Below are positions 1 through 17,214 of a stretch of DNA of 64,000 nt, in pieces. The notes below the pieces were generated by a model. That model ran no database searches, was not told the DNA's origin, and saw only the letters and a program-made list of their open reading frames with translations. Source of the stretch: Stenopsyche tienmushanensis (Eukaryota; Arthropoda; Insecta; Trichoptera; Stenopsychidae); assembly GCA_008973525.1 (NCBI GenBank), contig WACJ01000257.1, positions 434,001 to 498,000 of the forward strand, written 5' to 3'. Made by a program: the position numbers and the translations under genes. Every line of letters starts with the position of its first letter. The stretch's first letter is position 1.

Positions 1-561
1 AGGGTCCTCCTTTGTGTTTGGTGGGAATTTTTTGGCGTAATTCACTACGAATTATTAAAACCTAGCCAAACTGTCACAGCAGAGCTATACTGTGCACAAT
101 TAGATAGGTTAAAAGCGGAAATGCTCAAAAAGCGATCAGTGTTAGTTAACAAAAGAAGAATATTACAGCATGATAATGCAAGACCACACGCAGCAAGGAT
201 TACGCAGAACAAAATAAGGAAGCTGGATTTGGAAGTGCTGCAAATCCACCATATTCTCCTGATATTGCACCTTCAGACTATCATCTTTTCAAGCCAAACA
301 GATGCCAATCAGAACATTCGCTTTGCGATAAAAAAAATTCCCTTCTATGGAACAAGTGAAAAATTATTTGGATTCTTATTTTAGTGGAAAACCGGCTGAA
401 TTTTACGAAAGAGGCATTTAAAAGCTACCTAATCTGAGGAGAGCGATTATAAATAATAATGGAAATTATTTAATTGAGTAATATTTAGCAGCTTTTATTA
501 AAATACATTTTTTCTCCAAATAATAAAAAAATCGACATTTCTTTCTGCTTTAACTAATATT
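1..561 (+). mobile_element. Mariner-like element, 3' part, in a USP7 intron
   Basis: Translated pieces match the C-terminal half of a mariner transposase, including the conserved block around residues DNARPHAA, but frameshifts break the frame after about residue 40 of the open piece. The same sequence occurs in reverse at 10514-11165, and the two agree through the 3' untranslated part up to about 557. That shared limit is my estimate of the element end. The 5' part lies left of the window. It sits downstream of the last visible USP7 exon, so it is intronic if the gene continues left. Decayed and not functional. Confidence 0.8.
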
Positions 562-920
562 TTCAAATTCAACAATATAAACAAACTTCAAAAAAATGAC
601 ATACTATCCATGTTACACCATTTTAATTCAATATTCAAATTATGACATTTGGCATATGTTCATAAAAACATCTATTAAATTTACAATATGTGAATGCACT
701 TACACGTCAAAAATCACTTTCTACCCTTTTCTAAACATACTAAAAAAAAAAAATCAAAACATCGACTAAAACACAAACACTATAATATAAGCATTGAGTT
801 TATCATGAAAAAATCCCTATATGTCACGTAACAAAAACACAATTTCTAATAAAACTCAAAACACTAATTATATTAAATTGGAACTGCTGGTCTGTATAAA
901 TCAGTCAAAAGAATACTTAC

Positions 921-6737
<5,817 letters not shown>

Positions 6738-7554
6738 GATATCGGGGCGCGCCAGCGCAGAATATCACTTTCAACTTTCTATAACTTCCTAAAAACGAAA
6801 TGAATTGTCATCAGCTGCCGAAGGAATGGTTTAAAATTGACGACTAAAAATTTGATTCGATCGAGGGGGGAAAGGGTTGAATTGTATTATTATTATTTTA
6901 TCATGAATCCGAATGTCGGTGCTTAAATTTTATCAATTAATATTGAATTATAAATCATTCAATTGCTATGATTTAATTAAAATATATAATCAATAAAATC
7001 ATATATGTCTATTTTTTATAATAATTAAATAGAATTTGTGGAATGATTTAAATCCTCGCCGATGTTTTAAATTTTGGGCAATTGTATGTATAAATCTGAG
7101 GTTCTTCAGAGACGACTAACGGACGAAGACAATATGGTTACCGGAAATGTATCGCAACAAAGTGATGCCTGTATGTACACTCTGATTAAAATTGTGCTGG
7201 TTTATTTATAGGATCTCGGCATCTTCGGATGACACATGCAAAATTTTCAAATGTAATTCCGACTAACCGACAATACAAAACTCTGTGTGGTATAATTTGT
7301 ATGGGATAAATATTAATTATTTTGACATGAAGGAAATGAATAATGAAATTGGAAAATGCTTTGTAATAATTATAAATAGTCAAAGACGGTATAAAACGAT
7401 TTGCATTATTTCGACGTTAATTAAATTTGAAAACATTGAATGTGAAAAGGTTTGGGAAGCAGGGGGGTGCCAAGTGTGAAGTATCTTTCGAGAAGTGAAT
7501 TTCGACCGATTTCGAAGATTTTCTATTGTGGTGTATGACGCGTGAATGAACGAA
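6738..7554. other. USP7 upstream / 5' UTR region
   Basis: The first 50 bases before the USP7 start are fairly GC-rich and fit a 5' UTR or core promoter. The rest is AT-rich, and I see no gene, RNA or repeat in it. Confidence 0.4.
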
Positions 7555-8115
7555 AATCAAGAGATTGCGATCGGAGACGTCCGGCCGAGGGGGGCCGGAG
7601 AGGAAGATGTGCCGCACCCCGCGCCCCGCTCCCTACTGTGGCGTGACTCGCACTTTTCGTAATCGCGAGGCTCGGAAAGCCGAGACGGGTGCGAGCGCGG
7701 GCGCGGCCACCGGCGAACGGCGATCGGCGGCCCCGACTCCTCGAGTCGGAAGGAGGCGGCGACCGTCGGCGGACGGCTCCGTCGGGCCCGTTCCGCGGCT
7801 CGGGGGGGGACGACGGACGCCGGACCCCCGTCGAGGGTTCGGCTCGGGAACGACGCAGGAACGGACGGGGGAGGTACGAAACACGCACCTGCGGGCCTCG
7901 CGCCCCAAACAAACAAAATGGTGTCGGGCTGCCCCTGCGTGTCGCGCCGCACACGCACGCGCGCACCGGCAGCTCGCGAATACCGCCCCAAACGCGCAGC
8001 GAACGTCCCACTGGACGCCGAAACGCCGCTTCGGAAGCCCAGCGACGACCTTAAACGACGAACTCTAAATCACTTCACTCCGCCGTGCGACGCTACTCGA
8101 CGATTAAAATAAAGG
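7555..8115. promoter_or_regulatory. GC/CpG-rich island between USP7 and PSMD12
   Basis: About 550 bp of very GC- and CpG-dense sequence with sharp borders in otherwise AT-rich DNA. Long open frames occur on both strands at once (for example 7565-8068 plus, 7523-8011 minus). Stop codons are rare in GC-rich DNA, so these carry no weight as genes. Their translations are Arg/Pro/Ala-rich with no recognisable domain. It lies between two divergent housekeeping genes and could be a CpG-island promoter or a non-coding first exon for either. I see no clear TATA box or Inr. Confidence 0.5.
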
Positions 8116-9237
8116 CAAAGACGCGCGTCGAAAAATCTGTCGAATTCACAAATCACCGAATGACAGCGCTATCGCAACGAGAATGTCACAAGCGAATTAA
8201 TAAATTAAAATCAATGGAAGATCGTAAATTAGATAACGTTCATTTAGACACCGGCATCATTGTATTTTTTACTAGTCTTTTTGAAGAAATGCATCCGCAC
8301 ATATCGGCTTATCATCAATTATTTTAGCAATAATAATCAAACCAGTCAATAATTATAATAACACAATTTTTATCACTTAAATAAATAAATAATAAACAAA
8401 TTATCATCATATTAAAATATATTCAATGTTAATTATTAAATATCATATATCATCATTTAACAAATTTAAATCATCAAATAAAATAATAAAACCTATGATA
8501 TATTTTAACGCATGTAATTCAATATTTTTGTAATAAAAATGCAATTTTAATTGAGCCAATTTAAATTTGCTCGTTAATCGACGTCAAATATTAATGGACG
8601 TAATTGGAAGCGCTTGGACCGGCATGATTTGATGTTAAGCAAAGCGAAGCGCTGCGACGGGGTTAGCTCGGGTCAGTTCTGACTCTTCACCGGTAAATCT
8701 TCAATTCTTACAAAATATCAACGCGAAACCGCTCAGCGGATAGTTTGCATGCCGCCTGAACGATCTCGCATTTATCTCATTTCTCCGATCGACGTTTAAA
8801 ATCTGCACGTCACGTTCGGTAAACTTATCCTGGAACTGTGTCAGATCGACGTTTCGTATACTGTTGCGCTTCCCTGACGTTGCGTTTTTATGCGAGACCC
8901 TCGACTTTCATATTTAAATGCCGAATCTCAATTCATACAAACTGCAAAACGTATCAATCCTTTTGGATCATTCTTTCGATATAATTCATTATTTTCTCAC
9001 ATAATAATCGGCAGTTCAATTCCCATTTTTATTTCGTCGATAAATACAATATAAAATAATTCGGATTTATTAACACTGTATTAATTATAATGTGCTGAAA
9101 TATAAAATACATTTTTTCCGCTTTAATATATACAATAATTGAATTTATGTCAAGTCTATATAAAATATATGAAATCGTTATAATTTTTTAGATATCTAAT
9201 TCATATATATAAAAAGTTCAACGTATAATCGTTCAAG
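8116..9237. other. PSMD12 upstream region
   Basis: AT-rich, with a moderately GC-rich patch at 8580-8900 that may be part of the PSMD12 promoter. A stretch near 8625-8700 has loose resemblance to the 5S rRNA internal region, not enough to call. No other gene or repeat seen. Confidence 0.3.
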
Positions 9238-12200
9238 ATGGCAAACAAAAGTGCCCTCGGGGATTTGGATGGAAGCGGTAGGATTATCAAAATGGAGGTA
9301 TGTAATATTTTTCTGTGTTTATCATTTCTATTTTGATTCTTTCTAATGCATATATATTATTTTTATAGATCGATTATAGCACAACGTGTGATGAAAAAAT
9401 CCCACATTGCAAAGAATTGGCGGCCAAGGGTAGAGTACACGATGCTCTCGATCAATTGCTGGCTCTTGAAAAACAGACTAGAACGGTCAGTTTTTATACT
9501 TTTAATCGTAGAACATGTCACTGCATTTTTGTTGTTGTTGTAATAATCGGTTTATTTATAGGGTGCCGATATGGTATCGACTTCCAGAGTGTTGATAGCA
9601 ATTGCACAAATTTGTTTTGAAAGCAAAGATTGGGTGTCGTTAAACGATCACATATCTCTATTGGCCAAGCGTAGGTGAGAGAATTCATCGTTGAATTTGT
9701 TATTGTCCATTTCAATTCGGTTATTTACTGTTGATGTCTTGACTGTTGCAGATCGCAGTTAAAACAGGCTGTTGTAAAAATGGTTCAGGAGTGCTGTACG
9801 TACGTTGAAAAGATGCCGACTAAAGAGAGGCAGATAAAGCTCATTGAGACGTTGCGCAATGTCACCGAAGGAAAAATATACGTTGAGGTTGAGAGAGCGC
9901 GTCTCACTCACAAACTGGCAAAGATAAATGAGGAGGAGGGAGATGTGGCTGAAGCGGCTAAGATTATCCAAGAATTGCAGGTTGAGACTTACGGCTCAAT
10001 GGAGAAGAGAGAGAAAGTAGAATTAATTCTTGAGCAGATGCGTCTCTGCTCAGAGATCAAGGATTTTGTCAGAACCCAAATTATTTCTAAAAAAATTAAT
10101 ACCAAATTCTTCGAGGAAGATGAAACTGAGGTTTGTGCGATAGTATTTATTAACTATTTTTTATCTTCAAACAAATAATCTTTAATCAAAAATTTAATAC
10201 ATAAAGGCGTTAAAAAACATCTATATCTTAATAAATATTATATTTGCAATTATTTCTTTTAAAGGCGCTGAAAGAAAAATTCTATCGATTGATGATAGTG
10301 GTAAATCAACAAAGCTCATCCTACCTTGCTGTCTGCCGACACTATCGAGCCTTAGGTACTATCGGGGGTACTGATACGTTAGTTGGTACTGTTTTATATC
10401 TACTACTCTCGCCGTATGACAACGAACAAGCTGATCTCACACATCGCATCATGGCAGATAAGCAACTCGAACAATTACCTGTTTATAGGTAAGATTCTCT
10501 TCTCTCACATAATATTAGTTAAAGCGAAAAGAAATGTCGATTTTTTTATTATTTGGAGAAAAAATTTATTTTAATAAAAGCTGTACAATATTACTCAATT
10601 AAATAATTTCCATTATTATTTATAATCGCTCTCCTCAGATTAGATAGCTTTTTAATGCCTCTTTCGTAAAATTCAGCTGGTTTTCCACTAAAATAAGAAT
10701 CCAAATGATTTTTCACTTGTTCCATAGAAGGGATTTTTTTTTATCGCAAAGCGAATGTTCTGATTGGCATCTGTTTGGCTTGAAAAGATGATAGTCTGAA
10801 AGTTCAATATCAGGAGAATATGGTGGATGTTGCAGCACTTCCAAATCCAGCTCCCTTATTTTGTTCTGCGTAATCCTTGCTACGTGTGGTCTTGCATTAT
10901 CATGCTGTAATATTCTTCTTTTGTTGTTAACTAACACTGATCGCTTTTTGAGCATTTCCGCCTTTAACCTATCTAATTGTGCACAGTATAGCTCTGCTGT
11001 GACAGTATGGCCAGGTTTTAATAATTCGTAGTGAATTATGCCAAAAAAAATCCCATCAAACACAAAGGAGGACCCTTTTCAAGGATAATGACAGTCGAGG
11101 GGTAGAAACAGGTACTTGATTTGAAGAAAGCCACTGTTTTTTCCTTCTTGGTCTGCCTCACCCAGCTAAGGCAGAAAATGGGTGTCTTGTGTCTCGTCAT
11201 ATTGAAATCGCTATTGTTGGATAAGTTATTAAGCTCTTTCAACAAAGATAAGACAACTTTTGTTTGTGTTGTCTTGAAAGCAGGCGTTTGTTTTGATAAT
11301 TAAGATACTCGCATCATTCTTATCGTTGATCTATTTTGTTATTCCCCCTTGACTGCTCTGGGGTGGCGTCATTAGCCGAATTTCACCATTTCTTTGCAAA
11401 ATCTACTCCTTCAGAAATAAATTGGCAGGCTTGCACAGTAACCCTGTCCTTTTATTTTCGCAACACATTAACTTTTTTGTTAGTGAGCAAATTTAAAATC
11501 GAAGAAGTCGTTGATGTCATAATCGCTTTACACTGATTACTTTCTGTCAGCTCCTATCAGCGTAAGACAATCTTCAATTCAGGGCAGAGTCAATTGTAAA
11601 TGAACACTACATATATACAAGAGCACTTCCTTTCTTTACATAAACAATGCACAAAAAATCGATTCATTTGCTCCTCCTTTAGAAGAAAATGATAATTGGA
11701 CAAAGACTCATTCAACACGCAGCGAAGAATGGCAGGCAGTAAAAAAAAAACATCGTCGATAGCACACAATATCTGGTCATTTTTTTGCGTAAACAAATAA
11801 CACACTTGAAATCGAAATCATTATAAGTCGATAAATTTGGACTTAACGATCTATACAATCCTGCGATGCATGCGAGAAAGCTCTCCGTCTCAGTCTCCTG
11901 AATTGCGCTAAGTTCTCTCTGTCTCTGTCCGCCTCGGAGCTTCAATGCACAAGAGTGCTTTTTCTGAATAGTGAAGGTCATATCGAAGACCCTTCGATAA
12001 TACTCCTTAAAAGGTTAATAGGCCAAAATAGCTGAACAACAGAAAGCATATACCATGCAAGATGAACATTAAGAAATATTCTGAAGAAATGAACGAATAT
12101 TGTGTGCTATCAACAGTGTTAAGGTTCATTTATTGAGCTTGGTTCGTTATCAAAATAAAAATAACAAATAGAGTTATATATGGCTGATAGATTAATTTAC

Positions 12201-12866
12201 AATGCTTATTATTTTTCTTTTAAATCGTTTTCAGAGATCTACTTAAGATGTTCATAAATCCTGAGCTGATCAGATGGGATAATCTATGCTCATTGTATAT
12301 GGAAACATTAAGAGCTACACCAGTGTTTGATCAGTCGGAGGATGGAGAAAAGAGATGGAATGATATGCGAAACAGAGTTGTTGAACATGTACGTACAATA
12401 AATGTTTTCAATTATAACTTCTTTATTATGTGTCAATATTTATTACAACTATATTTTTATTGCTTTCAGAATATTCGAATTATATCTATGTATTACACCC
12501 GCGTGACCTTAAGCCATTTAAGTAAATTGTTGGGACTAAACCCAGCTGAGGCAGAAGATTTTCTCTGTAAATTAGTTGTTGCTGGTACAGTTAAAGCTAA
12601 AACTGATCGTCCTGCGGGTATTGTTCACTTTAGGTAAAAGAAATTATACTTTCAACATATAATCATGATAATATTATTGATATGGTATTTTTTAATAATC
12701 TATTTATTTCAGTCAAAATTCTGATGTTTCAAATTGCCTGAACTCATGGTCTAAAAATCTCACTGAACTAATGGACCTAATAAACAAGACAACTCATTTA
12801 ATAAACAAAGAAGAATGCATACACAAAAGACTCAATGATGTCGAAGAAGAAAAAGTTGCTGATTAA
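9238..12866 (+). CDS. PSMD12: PSMD12 / Rpn5, 26S proteasome lid subunit
   Basis: Structural subunit of the 19S regulatory particle lid, a PCI-domain protein that helps hold the lid around the Rpn11 deubiquitinase. Exons: 9238-9297, 9369-9485, 9562-9674, 9752-10130, 10265-10488, 12235-12388, 12470-12633, 12713-12866. The lengths sum to 1365 nt, giving 454 residues, against 456 in human. All borders are GT-AG and the frame is continuous. The N-terminal two thirds are helical TPR-like repeats; the C-terminal PCI/winged-helix segment includes [16 protein letters not shown], typical of the family. The start ATG is the first in frame and gives the expected N-terminus. Intron 5 (1.7 kb) carries a mariner and a TTAA MITE. 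Divergent from USP7. Confidence 0.96.
10514..11165 (-). mobile_element. Mariner-like element, 5' truncated, in PSMD12 intron 5
   Basis: Reverse-oriented copy of the element at 1-561. On the minus strand it encodes the C-terminal half of a mariner transposase with the blocks LQHDNARPH and LQHPPYSPD followed by SDYHLF. The frame is broken before the end. The 3' end matches the other copy to about 10516. The 5' end runs into the neighbouring TTAA MITE near 11165. Confidence 0.82.
11166..12160 (-). mobile_element. TTAA-type MITE, copy 1 (disrupted), in PSMD12 intron 5
   Basis: The flanks 11166-11471 and 12015-12160 align to the reverse complement of the MITE copies at 33238-33830 and 40864-41491. 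The two parts are separated exactly at a TTAA by a 543-bp insertion (separate entry). Both outer ends are truncated, so the terminal repeats are missing here. See the copy at 40864 for the complete structure. Confidence 0.8.
11472..12014. mobile_element. 543-bp TTAA-flanked insertion nested in the MITE
   Basis: In the uninterrupted MITE copy this position is a single TTAA. Here it is duplicated at 11468-11471 and 12015-12018 with 543 bp between, which is the signature of piggyBac-superfamily insertion. The two ends (CTTTTTTG inward from the left and CCTTTTAAGG from the right) share only a weak inverted repeat. No transposase coding is seen, so it is a nonautonomous element. Confidence 0.75.
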
Positions 12867-13114
12867 TCCTAAAAAATGATATTTAAATTGAATAAGCAGT
12901 GCTTTTTATTATTCTGATTTTAATATTAGTGCATATTTCTTTATATTATTGAGATGTATGTATTAATAGGTTTATATTTAGGATATCTATCTTGTAACAC
13001 AAGGAACAAATATGCATATGCGCACAACAAATATTTGCATATGCATATTTGTAAATTTTATATGTTCTGTTTCTAATCTAGAAGTAATATCCATAACTTA
13101 ACAAGATTAAGATT

Positions 13115-13120
13115 AATAAA
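13115..13120 (+). terminator. Candidate PSMD12 polyadenylation signal
   Basis: AATAAA about 250 bp after the PSMD12 stop codon, in AT-rich sequence. It is the canonical hexamer, but no GU-rich downstream element is obvious. Confidence 0.35.
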
Positions 13121-13139
13121 AAATAATTTTGAAAATTAA

Positions 13140-14090
13140 CGTCTGATATTTTTATTTACAATCTATTAGAATTACCCAGAGGGCTATAAATCATTGCGGA
13201 AATTATTGGTGTGAAGCATTTCAAATGATGGTAGAAATATCTTATGATAAAGGAAAAAGTGTAAGATGTTACAAATGAGAAAGTGCACAGCTTAATAAAA
13301 ATGTCATGTTGGAAGCTTTATCGTAAAGTAAACTCCGTTTAACTGATGACAACTCTGTCATGCAGGAAAATAACTAATAATAATGCAATTATTACTATCT
13401 CATGATAATACCAACAACGATGACTATATTTTGATAATATTGAATTTCTAATACTGTTTTTTGATCAATATCTAAAAAAATTAACAAGTTCGTCACCCAG
13501 TGTGAATCGGTGAAGTTTCTTGCGAGGCCCAAATCCGATAGTATGTAGAATGATTAGTAGCGGTAAGAATAAATGAATGTGACTTATGGCAAATCTTCTG
13601 TGAGCTATTGTTTATCTCAGATTGATAAGCTTGATCAATTGCTGTTATTGACCAGCTAACAAAAACAAACAAAGATAAGCTACAGTATAAAAAAAGGTTC
13701 TACAAATAGACAAGGGTAGAAATGCAGATTTCGAGGTCATTCTCGGGAAATAAGTTGTAGTTGACACTTGAAAGTCTTCTGCGAAAGACGTAGAAAAAGT
13801 TAAAATATGAGAGTCGTTATATATAGAAAGAAGTAACAATGAAACACTTGACTCGTTTTTTGGCAAGAGAACTGTAAGAGATTTCACGGCTCTTTTCATG
13901 AGAGGAATACTTTAATGACAAGCATATTAGTAATTTTTTATCCTCATAATGTTTGTTGTACGCTGTAAAAATATAATTTAAAGTGAGGAGCAGAGCCGTA
14001 ATGAAGATATGAAGCACACGCGGCAAGTATCTAGCCCCCCTCCCCTCCAATTTAAAAAAAAGTTAAATAGGACTATTATAAATGTGTTGA
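13140..14090. other. Intergenic, no gene seen
   Basis: AT-rich spacer between PSMD12 and the next gene. The minus-strand open frames at 13645-14050 have no recognisable domain. I cannot assign this stretch to a repeat family. Confidence 0.4.
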
Positions 14091-14545
14091 ATGACTGTCG
14101 ACTGTAAGTGCGCGAGCTAGCAGGCATGGTAGACCTTTCAAAGAATGCTGTACATCATATATTGACTGAAAATTTGGACATGAGAAAGCTGTGCGCAAGA
14201 TGGGTGCCGCGTTTGCTCACAATGTCGTCATAATTATATTTCAATAGAGTATTTGGTGATGGTTCACAGCAATAAGACCGAGTTTTTGCATCAATTCAGG
14301 ATAAGACATCCATCACTTCACATCTGAGACAAAGAAACATGGGGATTCGCGAAGCTGAGGAGAGGTGAAACTTTAAGCGCGTTTTTTTTTTCGAAACTAC
14401 TTTTTCCAAGCTCACGGAAGTGCTCCTACACGTCCCAGATGAGCATTTTATTTTATTTCTTTTCAAATGTATGAAGAAAGATGTCATTCAAATATGGATA
14501 ACGAAGCCACTACGGAAGAATATTCTTATAGAATATACATTTATT
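14091..14545 (+). mobile_element. Degraded mariner-like N-terminal/mid fragment
   Basis: Translation with frameshifts gives a mariner-type helix-turn-helix segment ending near LCARWVPRLLT, which corresponds to the conserved WVPR-L-T motif, followed by further decayed blocks. Heavily mutated, with no terminal repeats found. Confidence 0.5.
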
Positions 14546-14599
14546 TAAATCCTTCAATGATTGAAAACATTTTTTTTTTTTTGTTAAAAAGCTAAAATT

Positions 14600-14930
14600 G
14601 TATGTATGGTAATACTAATATATAAAAAATAATTTTTGTTTGTTCATATTTAATGTGCTCCCATACCATTCATCCGATTGAGATAAAACTTAGTTCACTT
14701 ATTGTTAAGAATCATGCGAATAACATAGGCATAGTCTAATATACAAAAATAAAAATTTGTTTGTTCGTATTTTATGCACTGCCTTTACCGTTCACTCGAT
14801 TGTGATAAAACTTTGCCAACTTATTGTTTGCACTTTCACAAATAATATAAGTATTTTACAATTAACTTACAGTAGATCTTATATATAAAAATCAATGTTT
14901 GTTCATATTTATAATAAAACCAACAAAATA
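14600..14930. repeat. Two to three tandem ~125-bp units of a dispersed repeat
   Basis: Successive units share TTGTTTGTTC, a CCRTTCAYYCGATTG core, GATAAAACTT and AACATAGGCATAG-like blocks. The same unit recurs at 38990-39270. This resembles short repeat arrays common in insect genomes, but I cannot name the transposon class. Confidence 0.6.
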
Positions 14931-15276
14931 AAATAAATATAATTTATACATTTCCTTTATATATCATTCAATTTCAATAAATATATTAATTATCGGAAAG
15001 AAAATAAATTTAATTCTTTCTATCATTTCTAATTAAACAAGATAACCCTTTCAAATTTCAAATGATAATTATAGAATTATTACTTTTGTGGTAGCAACGT
15101 GTCGGGTATAAATGCAAAATATTTCAAAATGATTAGATATTTGAGAAGCAGCAATTTTCATTTGATATCTTTAAATCTGGTAGTTGAATCTCTATGTATC
15201 TTAAATACTAAATTGATAAGATAACTCAATATGTTCATAAACTCATTTTCTGACTTGATTGTTAAACTCCTTTAAA

Positions 15277-17152
15277 ATGTACTTAATAACAGCTATTGTA
15301 TTAGTTTTAGCAGCATTTATTATAAGATATATTAATAAGCCCCACAAACCTCCAATATTGGGCATTTATCAGCAACGAACCCCATTTTATCCACTCAAAT
15401 ATGTTTTTATGTATTGTACTCTAAGCGTTCGAAAGGTAAATGCTTTTATAATAATCTGAAAACTAACACTATTTAATTTTTTTATAAATAGAAAATCTTT
15501 TGATTAATATTTTATTTTAGCTTCTTGCTATGAAAAAGTACAAAAACACGTCTAACGTATTGTATGCTTCTGAAGAAGACTGTGCTACCGAAGGACCCAA
15601 ACCATTATACAATCATCCTCTTGTATTAAAAAAATAATACAATTGCATATTTTTTACTAGTATATATTCTAATTGCGATATTAAATTTTCAGGCTATAGA
15701 TGCTGTATATTTTAATGGTACAGCGTCAGATGGATCTGCGTTAATTTGCGGACTTGCTAGACGTCCCAAAAATATATGTAACTCATTCTTATATTTAAAG
15801 GTTATTTAAACTATTATATTTTTTTAAATGTGCTTATTAACGTTAGTCAGATTTGTATGCTTTCTTAATTTTTTCTATCCATTGAGCTACGATTTACATT
15901 TGTTGCTTTAATCATTTATTTATTCAAAGGTAAAAGAAGGCGACTTACTTTTATCGCCAGTATTACCGGATACAACTATAAAACAAATTCCAGAAGAAGA
16001 TGGAAAATATCATGTAGGAGGATTAAAAATAGATCTTATAAAGCCGATGGAAAAGTGGCGAATACAATACGATGGAACTATGAAGTAATTTTAATCACTA
16101 TTCAAACAATCAAGATATTGTCTAAGACAACTTAAAATATATTTCATTTTGTATTTATAGACTGAATCAAGATCCATCCAAAAATGTCGAAGTCAAGCTG
16201 GATGTATTTTGGAATGCCGAGTGGAATCATTTTAATTACGATACAAATATGTCAGCACACGGCATGGCACGAGATATTGCGCGAGAATTGTGGAATAAAG
16301 AATATTTCAGCACTTTAAAAGCGTAAATTATTAACTAATCAAATTATTGCTATTTAAATAAAATTATGTTTATTTTAATCTGTTATATGAGTTTAATTTT
16401 CAGTGTTCATCAAACACATTTTGAACAGCATGGAAAAATTAGTGGCATAGTAAAAATTAACGATACTGTCCATGACATCGAAGTCGATAGTATTCGTGAT
16501 CATAGCATTGGTTCGTCGTAATAAATTTTATTTTGTCTAAAAAAATGCATGATTTAAGACTAACTTTATTATTTTGTTAAGGAAAATTGAGGGAATGGAA
16601 AAATTTTCATCGTTACGGCATACATTATTTGACTTTGGAAAATGGAGATCGTATTAGCGTCGGTAAAATTTGTATGCCCATTTGTTTCTCCGAGTAATAA
16701 TTTTTTATTATCATAATATTTTATTTTTTGAACAAAATACTAATAATAGTTGCTTTAATTTTAAGTTTAACGATGGGCTTTGTTTGTAAGAGCGAAACTA
16801 AAGAGATGCATCCCGTGGATTTCTGTGACCTTGAACTCTATCAACACGGGGAAAATTTAACACCGCCACTAGATTATGCATTCCAATTTAAAGCCGGTAA
16901 ATATACGTTGTAATTTTTGTGTTTTACAAACAAGTGAAACGAAATAAAACTGACAATATTTTGTACGTTTAAGGTGGTACAATATATACGATGCAAGTAA
17001 ACGTAACAGATTCTCCGACAATGTACTTTGGCAGCGAGCATGAGTGCCGTATTGTAGAAAGATTGGCGAAATTTACAGTCAACGGCATTAAAGGATGGGG
17101 CGCAGCGGAATGGCAATATAGAAATTTGGATAAAAATATAATGACATGTTAA
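15277..17152 (+). CDS. Uncharacterised N-terminally anchored protein (insect DUF family)
   Basis: Exons: 15277-15435, 15521-15622, 15693-15800, 15930-16084, 16161-16322, 16404-16510, 16582-16693, 16766-16896, 16974-17152; 1215 nt, 404 residues, frame intact at every join. Residues 1-20 form a hydrophobic signal anchor (LITAIVLVLAAFII). Family-like blocks follow: GGLKIDLIKPMEKWRI, DIEVDSIRDHSIGKLREW, HRYGIHYLTLENGDRISVGK, ELYQHGEN and, near the C-terminus, GWGAAEWQYRN. From memory these match insect proteins carrying DUF7064/DUF7065-type domains, sometimes auto-named phosphoenolpyruvate-synthase-like because longer members are fused to a PEP-synthase module. That catalytic module is absent here, so I assign no enzymatic function. 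The start is the first Met before the hydrophobic segment. Exon 2's donor (CTT|GTATTA) is the weakest join. Confidence 0.85.
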
Positions 17153-17158
17153 ATAGGA

Positions 17159-17214
17159 AATAAAACTATTACATCAGTCAAGAAATGTCTTTATTATAAT
17201 ATTTATAGAATAAA
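17159..17214 (+). terminator. Candidate polyadenylation signals for the DUF gene
   Basis: AATAAA at 17159-17164, only 6 bases past the stop codon, and again at 17209-17214. The second is the more usual distance. Confidence 0.4.

Noticed and set aside
7523..8068. Long overlapping ORFs on both strands as new genes
   Set aside because: They arise where GC content removes stop codons; translations are Arg/Pro/Ala-rich, lack domains and overlap on both strands.
8625..8700. 5S rRNA or 5S-derived SINE
   Set aside because: Only short blocks (TTAAGCA, GGGTTAG) resemble 5S; spacing and the rest do not fit.
11590..11981. Minus-strand 71- and 89-codon ORFs as genes
   Set aside because: They lie wholly in the TTAA-flanked insertion and show no domain.
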